This document shows positions 1 to 6,821 of a DNA stretch of 8,298 bases, piece after piece. The stretch's first letter is position 1. Every line of letters starts with the position of its first letter. The notes under the pieces are model-generated. The model was not told the DNA's origin. It saw only the letters and a list, made by a program, of their open reading frames with translations, and did not search any database. A program made the translations under genes and the position numbers. Source of the stretch: an uncultured Eubacteriales bacterium (GTDB lineage: Bacteria; Bacillota_A; Clostridia; Saccharofermentanales; Saccharofermentanaceae); contig OMQY01000275.1 of assembly GCA_900313405.1 (NCBI GenBank), forward strand, positions 1 to 8,298. The letters run 5' to 3'.

Positions 1-1
1 A

Positions 2-178
2 AAAAAAAATTGGGTGTTAGTGAACTCTGAATATGGTTATGGAATCATTAATCGAAAAGAACAGACAATGTTAATGGTCTCAGATCCTGAACTAAAACAA
101 TCATTAATTGATAAAATGAAATCTGAGGGATGTAAGACTTTTTCTTCTCTGGAAGAAGCCTACAAAGATGCTGAATAA
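2..178 (+). CDS. C-terminal fragment of an unrecognised AT-rich gene
   Basis: An open frame enters from the left edge and ends at TAA (176-178), giving 58 residues that begin KKNWVLVNSEYGYGIINRKE and end SSLEEAYKDAE. I do not recognise the family. The visible part is soluble, charged and Lys/Glu-rich, with a probable beta-like start (WVLVNSEYGYGII), a middle segment TMLMVSDPELKQSLIDKMKSEG that looks helical toward its end, and an acidic C-terminal helix. No membrane segment or known catalytic motif is visible. The start codon lies outside the window, so the full length is unknown. Codon use is strongly AT-biased (AAA, GAA, TTA, ATT), unlike the GC-richer genes from base 330 onward, which hints at different ancestry. 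A perfect hairpin follows 33 nt after the stop and may terminate transcription. Coding status rests on the consistent frame and plausible amino-acid composition only. Confidence 0.6.
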   Translation, partial: KKNWVLVNSEYGYGIINRKEQTMLMVSDPELKQSLIDKMKSEGCKTFSSLEEAYKDAE

Positions 179-210
179 TCTTTCAGAATATATAAAGGAC
201 TGTTGAGCAC

Positions 211-246
211 ATAAGACCCTGATCATCATAGTGATCAGGGTCTTAT
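211..246. terminator. Perfect 15-bp hairpin, probable bidirectional terminator
   Basis: Arms 211-225 and 232-246 are exact reverse complements around a 6-nt loop (core AAGACCCTGATCA / TGATCAGGGTCTT, extended by AT). It sits between the + strand gene ending at 178 and the minus-strand tRNA ending at 255, so it can end both convergent transcripts. The U-tracts are poor: TCTTATAATTGTT on the plus side and TCTTATGTG on the minus side. Termination is therefore likely from stem strength and position but is not certain. Confidence 0.65.
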
Positions 247-254
247 AATTGTTC

Positions 255-329
255 TGGCACCTCCAACAGGAATCGAACCCGTACCAGCAGTACCGGAAAC
301 TGCTGTTCTATCCATTAAACTATGGAGGC
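255..329 (-). tRNA. tRNA-Arg (anticodon CCG)
   Basis: Read on the minus strand, 75 nt fold as a full cloverleaf. The acceptor GCCTCCA pairs with TGGAGGT, with G-U as the first pair. The D stem is GTTT/GAAC. The anticodon stem is GCAGT/ACTGC around the loop TTCCGGT, which places CCG at positions 34-36 and decodes CGG (Arg). The variable loop is 4 nt. The T stem is ACGGG/CCTGT around TTCGATT, the discriminator is G, and CCA is encoded at 257-255. The 3' end faces the AT-rich DNA at the left edge, which is the side where tRNA-targeting integrases insert. It lies 86 nt downstream of the mfd stop on the same strand, so it could receive read-through as well as use its own promoter. Confidence 0.96.
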
Positions 330-357
330 ATTATCCCGCGGCCCCAAGAGCCGCGCA

Positions 358-371
358 GGCATATTATGCCA
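358..371 (-). promoter_or_regulatory. Possible extended -10 promoter for tRNA-Arg, inside a palindrome
   Basis: On the minus strand TGGCATAAT (371-363) resembles an extended -10 (TGnTATAAT), placing a start near 356, about 27 nt before the mature tRNA 5' end. No good -35 is visible: TTTCAC at the right spacing matches poorly. The -10 lies in a 13-bp perfect inverted repeat, GGCATA-T-TATGCC on the plus strand (358-370). This is a weak call. Confidence 0.35.
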
Positions 372-415
372 CAATCTCATCGAAAGTGAAATAAGACGGG
401 CCGAACACCGTGCAC

Positions 416-3400
416 TCAGCCGGCGCTCTTCCCCGCTCCTCCGCTCTTATTCTCGATCAGGATATGGAGCAGTGCTTTTACTTCTTCGACCGTCTTGTCA
501 TGGCGGTTGCTCCTGGGCTTATAGTGCATATAAGGCTTGCCCGTGGCGGAGATCAGGATGCGGCCGGCATACTCGGGAGTCCCGACCAAGGCGCCCACCG
601 CCTTCATGTCGATCTTACGGTCGCCGGCAAAGTATAAGAGAACACCCGCCTCCTTGAAGCAGACACGCTCGAAGCCGGTCAACGCTGCCATGGAACGTAT
701 CAGTGCGGCGCCTGCGAGGAAGAGCACTTCCTTGGGCGGGTCGCCGTAGCGGTCGACCGCCTCGTCTATGAAGTCGCTATAGTCCTTATCGGAACGGATG
801 TCGCCGATACGGCGGTAGACTGTCATTCGCGTGACTTCATCGCTTATATAGGACGTCGGGATGTACGAATCGAAGTCGACTTCCATATTGACCTTGAGCT
901 CGGGCTCGAAGGAGACTTCGCCGTCTGACTGAAGCGTCTTTATCTCTTCGTCGAGAAGCCTGCAGTAGAGCTCATAGCCGATGACATCCATCTGGCCGTG
1001 CTGCTCGGCGCCGAGGAGATTGCCTGCGCCGCGGACCTCGAGGTCACGTAGCGCGACCTTGACGCCTGATCCGAGCTCGGTGAACTCACGGATAGCCATA
1101 AGACGCTTACGTGCGTCCGAACTCATATCCTTATCTTCGTTGAAAGTCATATATGCATATGCCTGGCGGTCGGACCTGCCGACACGCCCCTTGATCTGAT
1201 AGAGCTGCGCCAGACCGAACCTGTCCGCGTCCTCTACGATCATGGTGTTGACGTTCGGCATATCGACGCCCGATTCGATTATCGTCGTGCAGACAAGCAC
1301 GTCCGCCTCGCCTCTGACGAACGCCTCGATTATCCTTTCCATCTGATGCTCGCTCATCTTGCCGTGGGCGTAGACGATGCGTGCGCCCGGCATCAGCTCT
1401 GACAGATGAGCTGCCTTAAGGTCTATATCGACCGTCTTGTTATAAAGATAGAAGACCTGACCGCCTCTCGCGATCTCGCGCATACATGCCTGGACGGTTA
1501 TCTCTTCGTTATAAGGGATGACGTAGGTCTGTACCGGTCTTCTGTTCATCGGTGCTTCGTCAAGGACGGAGATATCCCTTATCCCGGACATCGACATGTG
1601 GAGCGTTCTCGGGATCGGCGTCGCGGTCAAAGTTAGTACGTCGATATTGCTTCGAAGAGCCTTGATCTGTTCCTTGTGGTTGACGCCGAACCTCTGCTCT
1701 TCATCGACGACCAGAAGTCCCAGATGAGCCGGGATGACATCCTTGGACAGTATCCTGTGAGTACCGATGACGATGTCGGCCTTGCCTTCTTTGATGTCTT
1801 TGAGGTTCTGCTTCATTACTGCAGCCGGAACGAATCTCGATAAGAGGACGACACGTATGGGGAAGCCGTTCAACCTGTCGATCAGATTGTCATAGTGCTG
1901 CTGGGCAAGGAGCGTCGTCGGTGCGAGCATAAATGCCTGTCTGCCGTTGGAGACGCACTTGAACATCGCCCTGAAAGCAACCTCCGTCTTACCGAATCCG
2001 ACGTCGCCGCAGAGAAGACGGTCCATCGGCGTCTCGCTCTCCATGTCGCGCTTGATGTCACGTATGGCGCGGAGCTGATCCTCGGTCTCGACATATGGAA
2101 AATTTTCTTCGAATTTCTTCTGCCAGTCATCGTCAGGCTCACATTTATAACCCTTGTTCGCGCGCCTCGACGCATATAGTTTGATCAGATCGAAGGCGAC
2201 CTTCTTGATCGACGCTCTTGCCTTGGATACCGACTTGCTCCACTCCTGTGAATCGAGCGAAGACAGCTTCGGCTCACGGCTGTTGGGACCGACGTATTTC
2301 TGCAGGCGGTCCAGTCTGTCGAGCGGCAGATAGATGATCGCATTCTTGGCATATGTGATCTTCAGGTAGTCCTGCGCGGCATTGCTCATCCGCAGATTGA
2401 CTATTCCCTCATAGCGTCCGATTCCGTGAACGTCATGAACAACGTAATCGCCGGGCTTGATATCACTGAAGAAGTTGATCCCGCTGCCGTGGCGCTTGGT
2501 CTTCTGCATCCTCTTCTCTGCACCGAAAACATCCTGTTCACCGATGATCATCAGTCCCAGAGCCGGCGAAGTAAAGCCCGACGGCAACGACGCATCGATA
2601 ACAAAGGGCGTCGCCCCGTGGTCCATCAGTGTCGTTACGAGACCGTTGACTCTCTGCTTACCGGTGACCATAAAGACGATATGCCTGTCACTGTCATGGT
2701 TCTCTCGTATCACACGCGCGAGTTCTTCTTCCCGGCCCCGCCAGCTGTCCGAAGCCGTTCCGATCCCGTTATATGTCTTGCCTCCCGGGAGTCCGTTCCC
2801 GGATGAAGACAGACACGACAGTGCTATCACGGAACCGGCCTTGTCGATCATCTTCATCGCATCGGATGTCCTGAATATGGAATCGACTGCCGCTTCAGGC
2901 GCGCCTCCGATCTCCATCGCAGCCTTAAGGCGCGACCTGTATTCCGCCGTATAGGAATCCATCCTGCTTCTTATCTCCGAGAGCTCGTCGACCATTATCA
3001 GATATCTCGACTTCGCGGCATAATCCATGATGGATGCCGCAGGGTCAAGGAGCGCGCCGAGCCATCTCGCCATGGCGGAAATGCGTCCGCCGTTCACAGC
3101 CGTATCCGCATCTTCCTCCGACGCCCTTCTCAAGAGTTCCGCAGCAGCTCCCGATGACGACTTGTTCATCGTTTCTATGGTCACGGCAGCGGTCTCTCTG
3201 ATCGTTCTCGCCGCCTTCTCGCGGTCATCTATCACGAATTCGAACGCAGGCACTATATTTGCTTTCTTAAGCTGAGCGATCGACCTCTGGCTGTCCTTAT
3301 CGAACGTCTTGATCTGATCGACCTCATCATCGAAAAATGCTATACGCAGAGGATCGCTCCGGTCCGGAGTAAAGACATCGATTATCTCGCCTCTCCACGA

Positions 3401-3931
3401 GAACTCTCCCGCTGCCTCGGCAAGCGACGTTCTCTCATATCCCATATCCACAAGCTTCTCGGCGAGATCTGCCGGGTCGAGCTGATCGCCGAGCCTGATC
3501 TTGACTACTTTGCGGGAATAGGAGCTTACGGGCGGAAGTTTATTAAGGAGTGCGCCGGCACAGACGATCGCAGCACCGACTTCCCCCGAGTAGATCCTCG
3601 CTATTACACCCGCACGCTCCGCATAGGTATCACGCGAGCTCGCGACCGCCGATACCAGTGACAGTTCAGACGGCATAAGCGTCACGACATCACCTTTAAC
3701 AAAAGGTGCGAGTGACAAAGCCAATTGCCTTGCTCTTACCGGATCGGAGGTGATGATGAACGGCCTGTTCGCACCTCTGTGTGCCAGGGCCGCGGCCAGG
3801 TATCCTTTCTCCTGCTCGCATATCCCCGTTACGTTAAGATGTCGGTTAAGTCTGCTCGCCTCGTCGACACTTTCGATAAGCGTCCCGTCCCGGGCGACCA
3901 GTTCCAACAGATCGGTTATCTTCTTATCCAT
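416..3931 (-). CDS. mfd: Transcription-repair coupling factor Mfd
   Basis: A 1171-aa ATP-dependent DNA translocase that removes RNA polymerase stalled at lesions and recruits UvrA to start nucleotide excision repair. The length is full for the family (about 1150-1180 aa). Residues about 30-200 form the UvrB-like region (GEFSWRGEIIDVF near 175-187). The RNAP-interaction domain starts near 493 with DYVVHDVHGIGRYEG. The helicase motor carries Walker A GDVGFGKTE (642-650), the DEEQ box (743-746), TATPIPRT (769-776) and motif VI QIKGRVGRS (912-920). The TRCF C-terminal domain spans roughly 1010-1110. Motif VI has Lys where RGRVGRS is common. ATG 3931-3929 is chosen because it overlaps the pth stop by one base (TGATG), implying coupled translation. 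A TTG one codon upstream is a possible alternative. The only SD-like sequence is a weak AGAGAG upstream. No strong terminator follows. Confidence 0.97.
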   Translation of the reverse strand: MDKKITDLLELVARDGTLIESVDEASRLNRHLNVTGICEQEKGYLAAALAHRGANRPFIITSDPVRARQLALSLAPFVKGDVVTLMPSELSLVSAVASSRDTYAERAGVIARIYSGEVGAAIVCAGALLNKLPPVSSYSRKVVKIRLGDQLDPADLAEKLVDMGYERTSLAEAAGEFSWRGEIIDVFTPDRSDPLRIAFFDDEVDQIKTFDKDSQRSIAQLKKANIVPAFEFVIDDREKAARTIRETAAVTIETMNKSSSGAAAELLRRASEEDADTAVNGGRISAMARWLGALLDPAASIMDYAAKSRYLIMVDELSEIRSRMDSYTAEYRSRLKAAMEIGGAPEAAVDSIFRTSDAMKMIDKAGSVIALSCLSSSGNGLPGGKTYNGIGTASDSWRGREEELARVIRENHDSDRHIVFMVTGKQRVNGLVTTLMDHGATPFVIDASLPSGFTSPALGLMIIGEQDVFGAEKRMQKTKRHGSGINFFSDIKPGDYVVHDVHGIGRYEGIVNLRMSNAAQDYLKITYAKNAIIYLPLDRLDRLQKYVGPNSREPKLSSLDSQEWSKSVSKARASIKKVAFDLIKLYASRRANKGYKCEPDDDWQKKFEENFPYVETEDQLRAIRDIKRDMESETPMDRLLCGDVGFGKTEVAFRAMFKCVSNGRQAFMLAPTTLLAQQHYDNLIDRLNGFPIRVVLLSRFVPAAVMKQNLKDIKEGKADIVIGTHRILSKDVIPAHLGLLVVDEEQRFGVNHKEQIKALRSNIDVLTLTATPIPRTLHMSMSGIRDISVLDEAPMNRRPVQTYVIPYNEEITVQACMREIARGGQVFYLYNKTVDIDLKAAHLSELMPGARIVYAHGKMSEHQMERIIEAFVRGEADVLVCTTIIESGVDMPNVNTMIVEDADRFGLAQLYQIKGRVGRSDRQAYAYMTFNEDKDMSSDARKRLMAIREFTELGSGVKVALRDLEVRGAGNLLGAEQHGQMDVIGYELYCRLLDEEIKTLQSDGEVSFEPELKVNMEVDFDSYIPTSYISDEVTRMTVYRRIGDIRSDKDYSDFIDEAVDRYGDPPKEVLFLAGAALIRSMAALTGFERVCFKEAGVLLYFAGDRKIDMKAVGALVGTPEYAGRILISATGKPYMHYKPRSNRHDKTVEEVKALLHILIENKSGGAGKSAG

Positions 3932-4464
3932 CAACTGTTCTCTCTGATTATCTTAATAACTGCTTCGCAGCCTTCCTGCATTGAGTCGTAGACTGTCTGT
4001 CTCTGATCCTTCGGGATCTCTGACAGGACATAGCTTATGAGATCTCTCTCTTCGGGTACAGGTCCGGTCCCGATGCGGACACGGTGGAAATCCTGGCTGC
4101 CCAGGAGCTTGATAACGGACTTCATACCATTATGTGTCCCGGCACTTCCCTTCGGGCGCACACGGATCTTGCCGATCGCGATATCGATATCGTCATAGAT
4201 GATGATTATATTCGAAGGCTCGATCTTAAAATAAGAAGCTATCGCAGCTACACACTCTCCGGAATTGTTCATGAATGTAGTCGGCTTGATGATGATCGCA
4301 TCCTGCCCTTCGATCCTGCCCTTACCGTATACGCCGTTAAACTTGGAGCGGTTCAGCTCGATCCCGCACTTGTCCGCCAGCATCTCTGCAGCAAGGAATC
4401 CGCAGTTATGCCATGTGTAGGCGTACTTGTCGCCGGGATTGCCCAGCCCTGCAATAAGCCACAT
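3931..4464 (-). CDS. pth: Peptidyl-tRNA hydrolase (Pth)
   Basis: A 177-aa cytoplasmic esterase that frees tRNA from prematurely released peptidyl-tRNA. The fold signature WLIAGLGNPG opens the protein. Family catalytic and substrate-contact positions are present: N9, catalytic H19 in TWHN, N66 in FMNNSG, D91 in YDDID, and N112 in GTHNGMKS. W18 replaces the usual Arg of TRHN. The start is ATG 4464, one base after the glmU stop, because a strong GGAGG (4475-4471) lies 6 nt upstream and WLIAGLGNPG begins there. A start 16 codons earlier would add a sequence that only reads through the glmU end. At 177 aa it is a little shorter than the usual 185-195. It is the middle gene of glmU-pth-mfd, and its stop TGA shares its final A with the mfd start. 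Confidence 0.96.
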   Translation of the reverse strand: MWLIAGLGNPGDKYAYTWHNCGFLAAEMLADKCGIELNRSKFNGVYGKGRIEGQDAIIIKPTTFMNNSGECVAAIASYFKIEPSNIIIIYDDIDIAIGKIRVRPKGSAGTHNGMKSVIKLLGSQDFHRVRIGTGPVPEERDLISYVLSEIPKDQRQTVYDSMQEGCEAVIKIIRENS

Positions 4465-4465
4465 A

Positions 4466-5875
4466 TCAGACCTCCGTACGTCTGCTGTCGAGCTTGATAA
4501 AGTTGGCGCCACGCAGTCTGTTCTTCTTGGCTACCCAGTCTTCCTTGTTGACCTGCTTTGATCTTCCGATACCGAGGCCCAGTGCCGGAACATCCGCCGT
4601 AATAGTCGAACCTGCGGCGATATAGCTGTCGCGTCCGAGTGTTACGCTCGACAATATATTCGAGTTACCTCCGATGAATACATTGTCCTCGATAACGCAT
4701 CCGACCTTATCCTGACCATCGTAGTTACAAGTTACGGTTCCGCAACCGAAGTTGACGTTCTTGCCTACCTGCGAATCACCGATATAAGTAAGGTGTCTCG
4801 CTCTTGTATAGTCATCGACTACCGAGTTCTTGACCTCGACATACGCACCGATGGTTACATGATCCTTGATGACCGTATCAGGTCTGATGTGTGAGAAAGG
4901 TCCTATCCTGCAGTCAGCTCCGATGATGCACTGGGATGCTATGGAATTATCGATCTCGGTCCCGTCTCCGACCTGAACACAGTTAAGTCTTGTATTCTCA
5001 CCGATCGTACAATCTTCGCCGATCACGGTATTACCCATCAGGGAAGTTCCGGGAAGGATTATCGTGTCTCTTCCGATCTCGACCGAGGAATGGATCCATG
5101 TATTATCCGCATCAACGATCTGCACACCGTTCATCATGTGCTTCTCGAGGATCCTTCTGTTAATGATCCTGCCTGCTTCCATAAGCTGGACTCTGTCATT
5201 GACTCCCCTCGTATCGTCAAAATCACACACAACGGCACCGACCTTATGGCCGTCACCTATAAGGATGCCGATCGTATCCGTAAGATAGTATTCATGCTGA
5301 GAATTGCTCGCACTGAGCCTGCCGAGCGCAGACAACAGAAGCGGGGTCTTAAAGACGTACATCGAGGAATTGATCTCTTTTACCTTGCGTTCTTCTTCAG
5401 AAGCGTCCTTGTGCTCGACGATCCTTAAGACATTGCCTTCCTCGTCTCTGATAATCCTTCCGTAACCCGTAGGATCCTCTGCTTCGGCAGTGATGATAAC
5501 GGCAGCAAAATCCGTGCTCGATATGAGATCTGTCGCTGCAGTTATCGTCTTGGCACTTACCATGGGAGAATCCCCGGGCAGAACGATCGTATAGCCGTCC
5601 CTTCCTTCAAGAAAGGGTGCCGCCTGCATGACGGCATGACCCGTACCGAGTCGCTTCTCCTGGAAAACATAAGCAACGGATTCTCCGAGAACATCACGTA
5701 TCTCTTCCTGAAGATCTCCGACTATGTAGACCTGGTCATTGCATCCTGCCTCGCACAGTGCATCTGACACCCACTGGATGATGGGTTTGCCGGCGACCTG
5801 ATGAACAACCTTGGAGTGCTTCGACTTCATTCTGGTACCGTTGCCGGCTGCCATTACTACAGCGCATATATTCAT
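4466..5875 (-). CDS. glmU: Bifunctional GlcN-1-P acetyltransferase / GlcNAc-1-P uridylyltransferase GlmU
   Basis: A 469-aa enzyme for the last two steps to UDP-GlcNAc, the precursor of peptidoglycan and teichoic acids. It acts in the cytoplasm, typically as a trimer. The N-terminal uridylyltransferase domain (1-about 230) has MAAGNGTRMKSKHSK (R15, K22), the UTP-site motif GTGHAVMQA (77-85), PGDSPM with metal-binding D102, and GYGR (138-141). A linker helix covers about 225-250. The C-terminal left-handed beta-helix acetyltransferase (about 255-440) shows hexapeptide repeats, RPDTVI (331-336), catalytic H361 in ARHLTYIGD, CNYDG (383-387) and IAAGSTIT. Length is normal. The start at 5875 follows AAAAGGAAT, with GAAGG a little further upstream, which is a modest SD. 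It heads the operon behind an approximately 120-nt structured leader. The prs gene, often between glmU and pth in Firmicutes, is absent here. Confidence 0.97.
   Translation of the reverse strand: MNICAVVMAAGNGTRMKSKHSKVVHQVAGKPIIQWVSDALCEAGCNDQVYIVGDLQEEIRDVLGESVAYVFQEKRLGTGHAVMQAAPFLEGRDGYTIVLPGDSPMVSAKTITAATDLISSTDFAAVIITAEAEDPTGYGRIIRDEEGNVLRIVEHKDASEEERKVKEINSSMYVFKTPLLLSALGRLSASNSQHEYYLTDTIGILIGDGHKVGAVVCDFDDTRGVNDRVQLMEAGRIINRRILEKHMMNGVQIVDADNTWIHSSVEIGRDTIILPGTSLMGNTVIGEDCTIGENTRLNCVQVGDGTEIDNSIASQCIIGADCRIGPFSHIRPDTVIKDHVTIGAYVEVKNSVVDDYTRARHLTYIGDSQVGKNVNFGCGTVTCNYDGQDKVGCVIEDNVFIGGNSNILSSVTLGRDSYIAAGSTITADVPALGLGIGRSKQVNKEDWVAKKNRLRGANFIKLDSRRTEV
4471..4475 (-). promoter_or_regulatory. 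Ribosome binding site of pth, inside the glmU end
   Basis: GGAGG on the minus strand, 6 nt before ATG 4464, lies within the last codons of glmU. It fixes the pth start, rules out the longer reading frame, and allows independent ribosome loading on pth. Confidence 0.85.
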
Positions 5876-5908
5876 ATTCCTTTTACCTTCCGATCGATTC
5901 TTCTCGAG

Positions 5909-5985
5909 CCCCGCCTGACTGCATGCCTGCGGGGTGTAAACGCACTAACAGGGGACAGATCTTACGATCTCCCCTCTGTGCATTT
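5909..5985 (-). promoter_or_regulatory. Structured 5' leader of glmU mRNA (two hairpins), possible cis-regulatory RNA
   Basis: Read on the minus strand, the first hairpin spans 5985-5938 (48 nt, 18 pairs). AAATGCAC pairs with GTGCGTTT, with one U-G pair. An AG/GTTA internal loop follows, then AGGGGA pairs with TCCCCT. A TG bulge lies on the 3' side, and GATC pairs with GATC closed by a GTAA (GNRA) tetraloop. Three bases later a second hairpin, 5934-5909, pairs CCCCGC with GCGGGG around a 14-nt loop containing the self-complementary GCATGC. Neither is followed by a U-run, so they are not ordinary terminators. I do not recognise a known riboswitch class, and the ligand or function is unknown. 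Confidence 0.5.
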
Positions 5986-6001
5986 GTACGTTACGTATTA
6001 C

Positions 6002-6010
6002 ATTATAGCA
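6002..6010 (-). promoter_or_regulatory. Extended -10 promoter of the glmU operon
   Basis: TGCTATAAT on the minus strand (6010-6002) is a perfect extended -10, predicting a start near 5995 and a leader of about 120 nt. No -35 match is seen at 17 bp (ACCCCA), which is acceptable for an extended -10. An 11-bp palindrome, TACGT-T-ACGTA (5987-5997), sits across the predicted start and could be an operator. Confidence 0.65.
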
Positions 6011-6029
6011 AAAAGCAACCCTTATGGGG

Positions 6030-6035
6030 TATAAT
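6030..6035 (+). promoter_or_regulatory. -10 box of the nucleotidyltransferase-lipoprotein transcription unit
   Basis: A consensus TATAAT with a predicted start near 6042, about 27 nt before the start codon at 6069. No convincing -35 exists: the expected position (6007-6012, AGCAAA) falls against the glmU -10. It may need an activator, or may alternate with the glmU promoter. TATATT at 6044-6049 is a weaker alternative. Confidence 0.5.
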
Positions 6036-6068
6036 GATTAAAATATATTTTATTTTCGAAGAGGATAT

Positions 6069-6821
6069 ATGATCGCAATCTTACTTGCCGCCGGATATGC
6101 CACAAGGCTCTATCCGCTCACCAAAGACAAGCCGAAGTCTCTGCTCCCGTTAGGAGACAGACTCATTATAGATCACATTATGGATTCGATAGACAGTATC
6201 GAAGACATCACTTCCGTCGTGCTGATCACGAACGACAGATTCGCAGATCAGTTCGAAGAGTGGGCTTCTTCCCTCGACCGTGAAGGCAAGGCCCCGCTCA
6301 CCATCGTCAATGACGGTACGACTGATGACAGCAACAAACTCGGTGCCATAGGCGACCTCAAGTATACGATCGACAAGCTCTCGATCGACGATGATGTATG
6401 CATCCTCGCAGGGGACAACATCTTCACTTATGACATCAGGGAGATGTATCGCTTTTTCAAGGAGAAGGACGCTCCGACACTCGTTGCCATCAGCGTTCCC
6501 GACCGCGAGCAGCTCACGCATCTTGCCGTCGCAGTCTTAGGTGATGACGGCCGTATCCTCGATATGGAAGAGAAGCCCGCCGAGCCCAAGAGTGAATGGG
6601 GTATATATGCAACTTATTTCTATGGCAGAGATATCCTTCCCATGATCGACACCTATCTCGATGAAGGCAATTCGCCCGACGCTCCCGGCAATTTCCCCGC
6701 ATGGCTCTATAAGAGGATGCCCGTCTACGCCTACAAAGGTGACGGCGAATGTATCGATATCGGAACGCTCGAGAACTACGAGAAGACCTGCAGAGAATAT
6801 GAGGCACATGAGCAGGACTGA
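6069..6821 (+). CDS. Sugar-phosphate nucleotidyltransferase family protein
   Basis: A 250-aa single-domain NTP transferase of the RmlA/GlmU-N-like Rossmann-type superfamily, which joins NTP and a sugar-1-phosphate (or another phosphorylated substrate) to give an NDP-activated product. Visible motifs are the nucleotide loop LAAGYATRLYP (6-16), KPKSLLPLGD (21-30), SNKLGAIGDL (88-97), metal-binding D116 in AGDN, EEKP (167-170), and a second metal-ligand candidate D230 in CIDIGT. There is no C-terminal beta-helix, so it lacks an acetyltransferase half. The substrate and NTP cannot be assigned: glucose-1-P, mannose-1-P or phosphocholine-type activation all remain possible. The ATG is preceded by GAAGAGG with 4-nt spacing. 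The next gene overlaps its end, so the two are probably co-transcribed and translationally coupled. It is divergent from glmU. Confidence 0.88.
   Translation: MIAILLAAGYATRLYPLTKDKPKSLLPLGDRLIIDHIMDSIDSIEDITSVVLITNDRFADQFEEWASSLDREGKAPLTIVNDGTTDDSNKLGAIGDLKYTIDKLSIDDDVCILAGDNIFTYDIREMYRFFKEKDAPTLVAISVPDREQLTHLAVAVLGDDGRILDMEEKPAEPKSEWGIYATYFYGRDILPMIDTYLDEGNSPDAPGNFPAWLYKRMPVYAYKGDGECIDIGTLENYEKTCREYEAHEQD

Noticed and set aside
331..336. GATAAT as a tRNA -10 box
   Set aside because: It is directly adjacent to the mature tRNA 5' end, which would put the transcription start inside the tRNA.
337..355. GC-rich hairpin before the tRNA as a rho-independent terminator
   Set aside because: On the minus strand it is followed by GGATAATG, with no U-run, and lies only a few bases before the tRNA 5' end.
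396..411. Terminator for mfd (ACGG/CCGT hairpin with a following T-rich stretch)
   Set aside because: A 4-bp stem with an 8-nt loop is too weak. Read-through into the tRNA and ending at the 211-246 hairpin is as likely.
2457..2954. 165-codon open frame on the plus strand inside mfd
   Set aside because: It lies wholly antisense to conserved Mfd sequence, has low-complexity Ser/Arg/Pro content, no plausible ribosome site and no recognisable domain. It is a shadow frame.
4465..4512. 16-residue N-terminal extension of Pth
   Set aside because: The extension only reads the end of glmU in another frame. A strong GGAGG 6 nt before ATG 4464 and the family N-terminus fix the shorter start.
5909..5934. 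CCCCGC/GCGGGG hairpin as a terminator of glmU leader transcription
   Set aside because: No U-tract follows on either strand, so intrinsic termination is not supported.
5945..5983. 12-codon leader peptide (MHRGEIVRSVPC) in the glmU leader
   Set aside because: It has no Shine-Dalgarno, no run of regulatory codons, and coincides with the strong hairpin. The RNA structure explains the sequence better.
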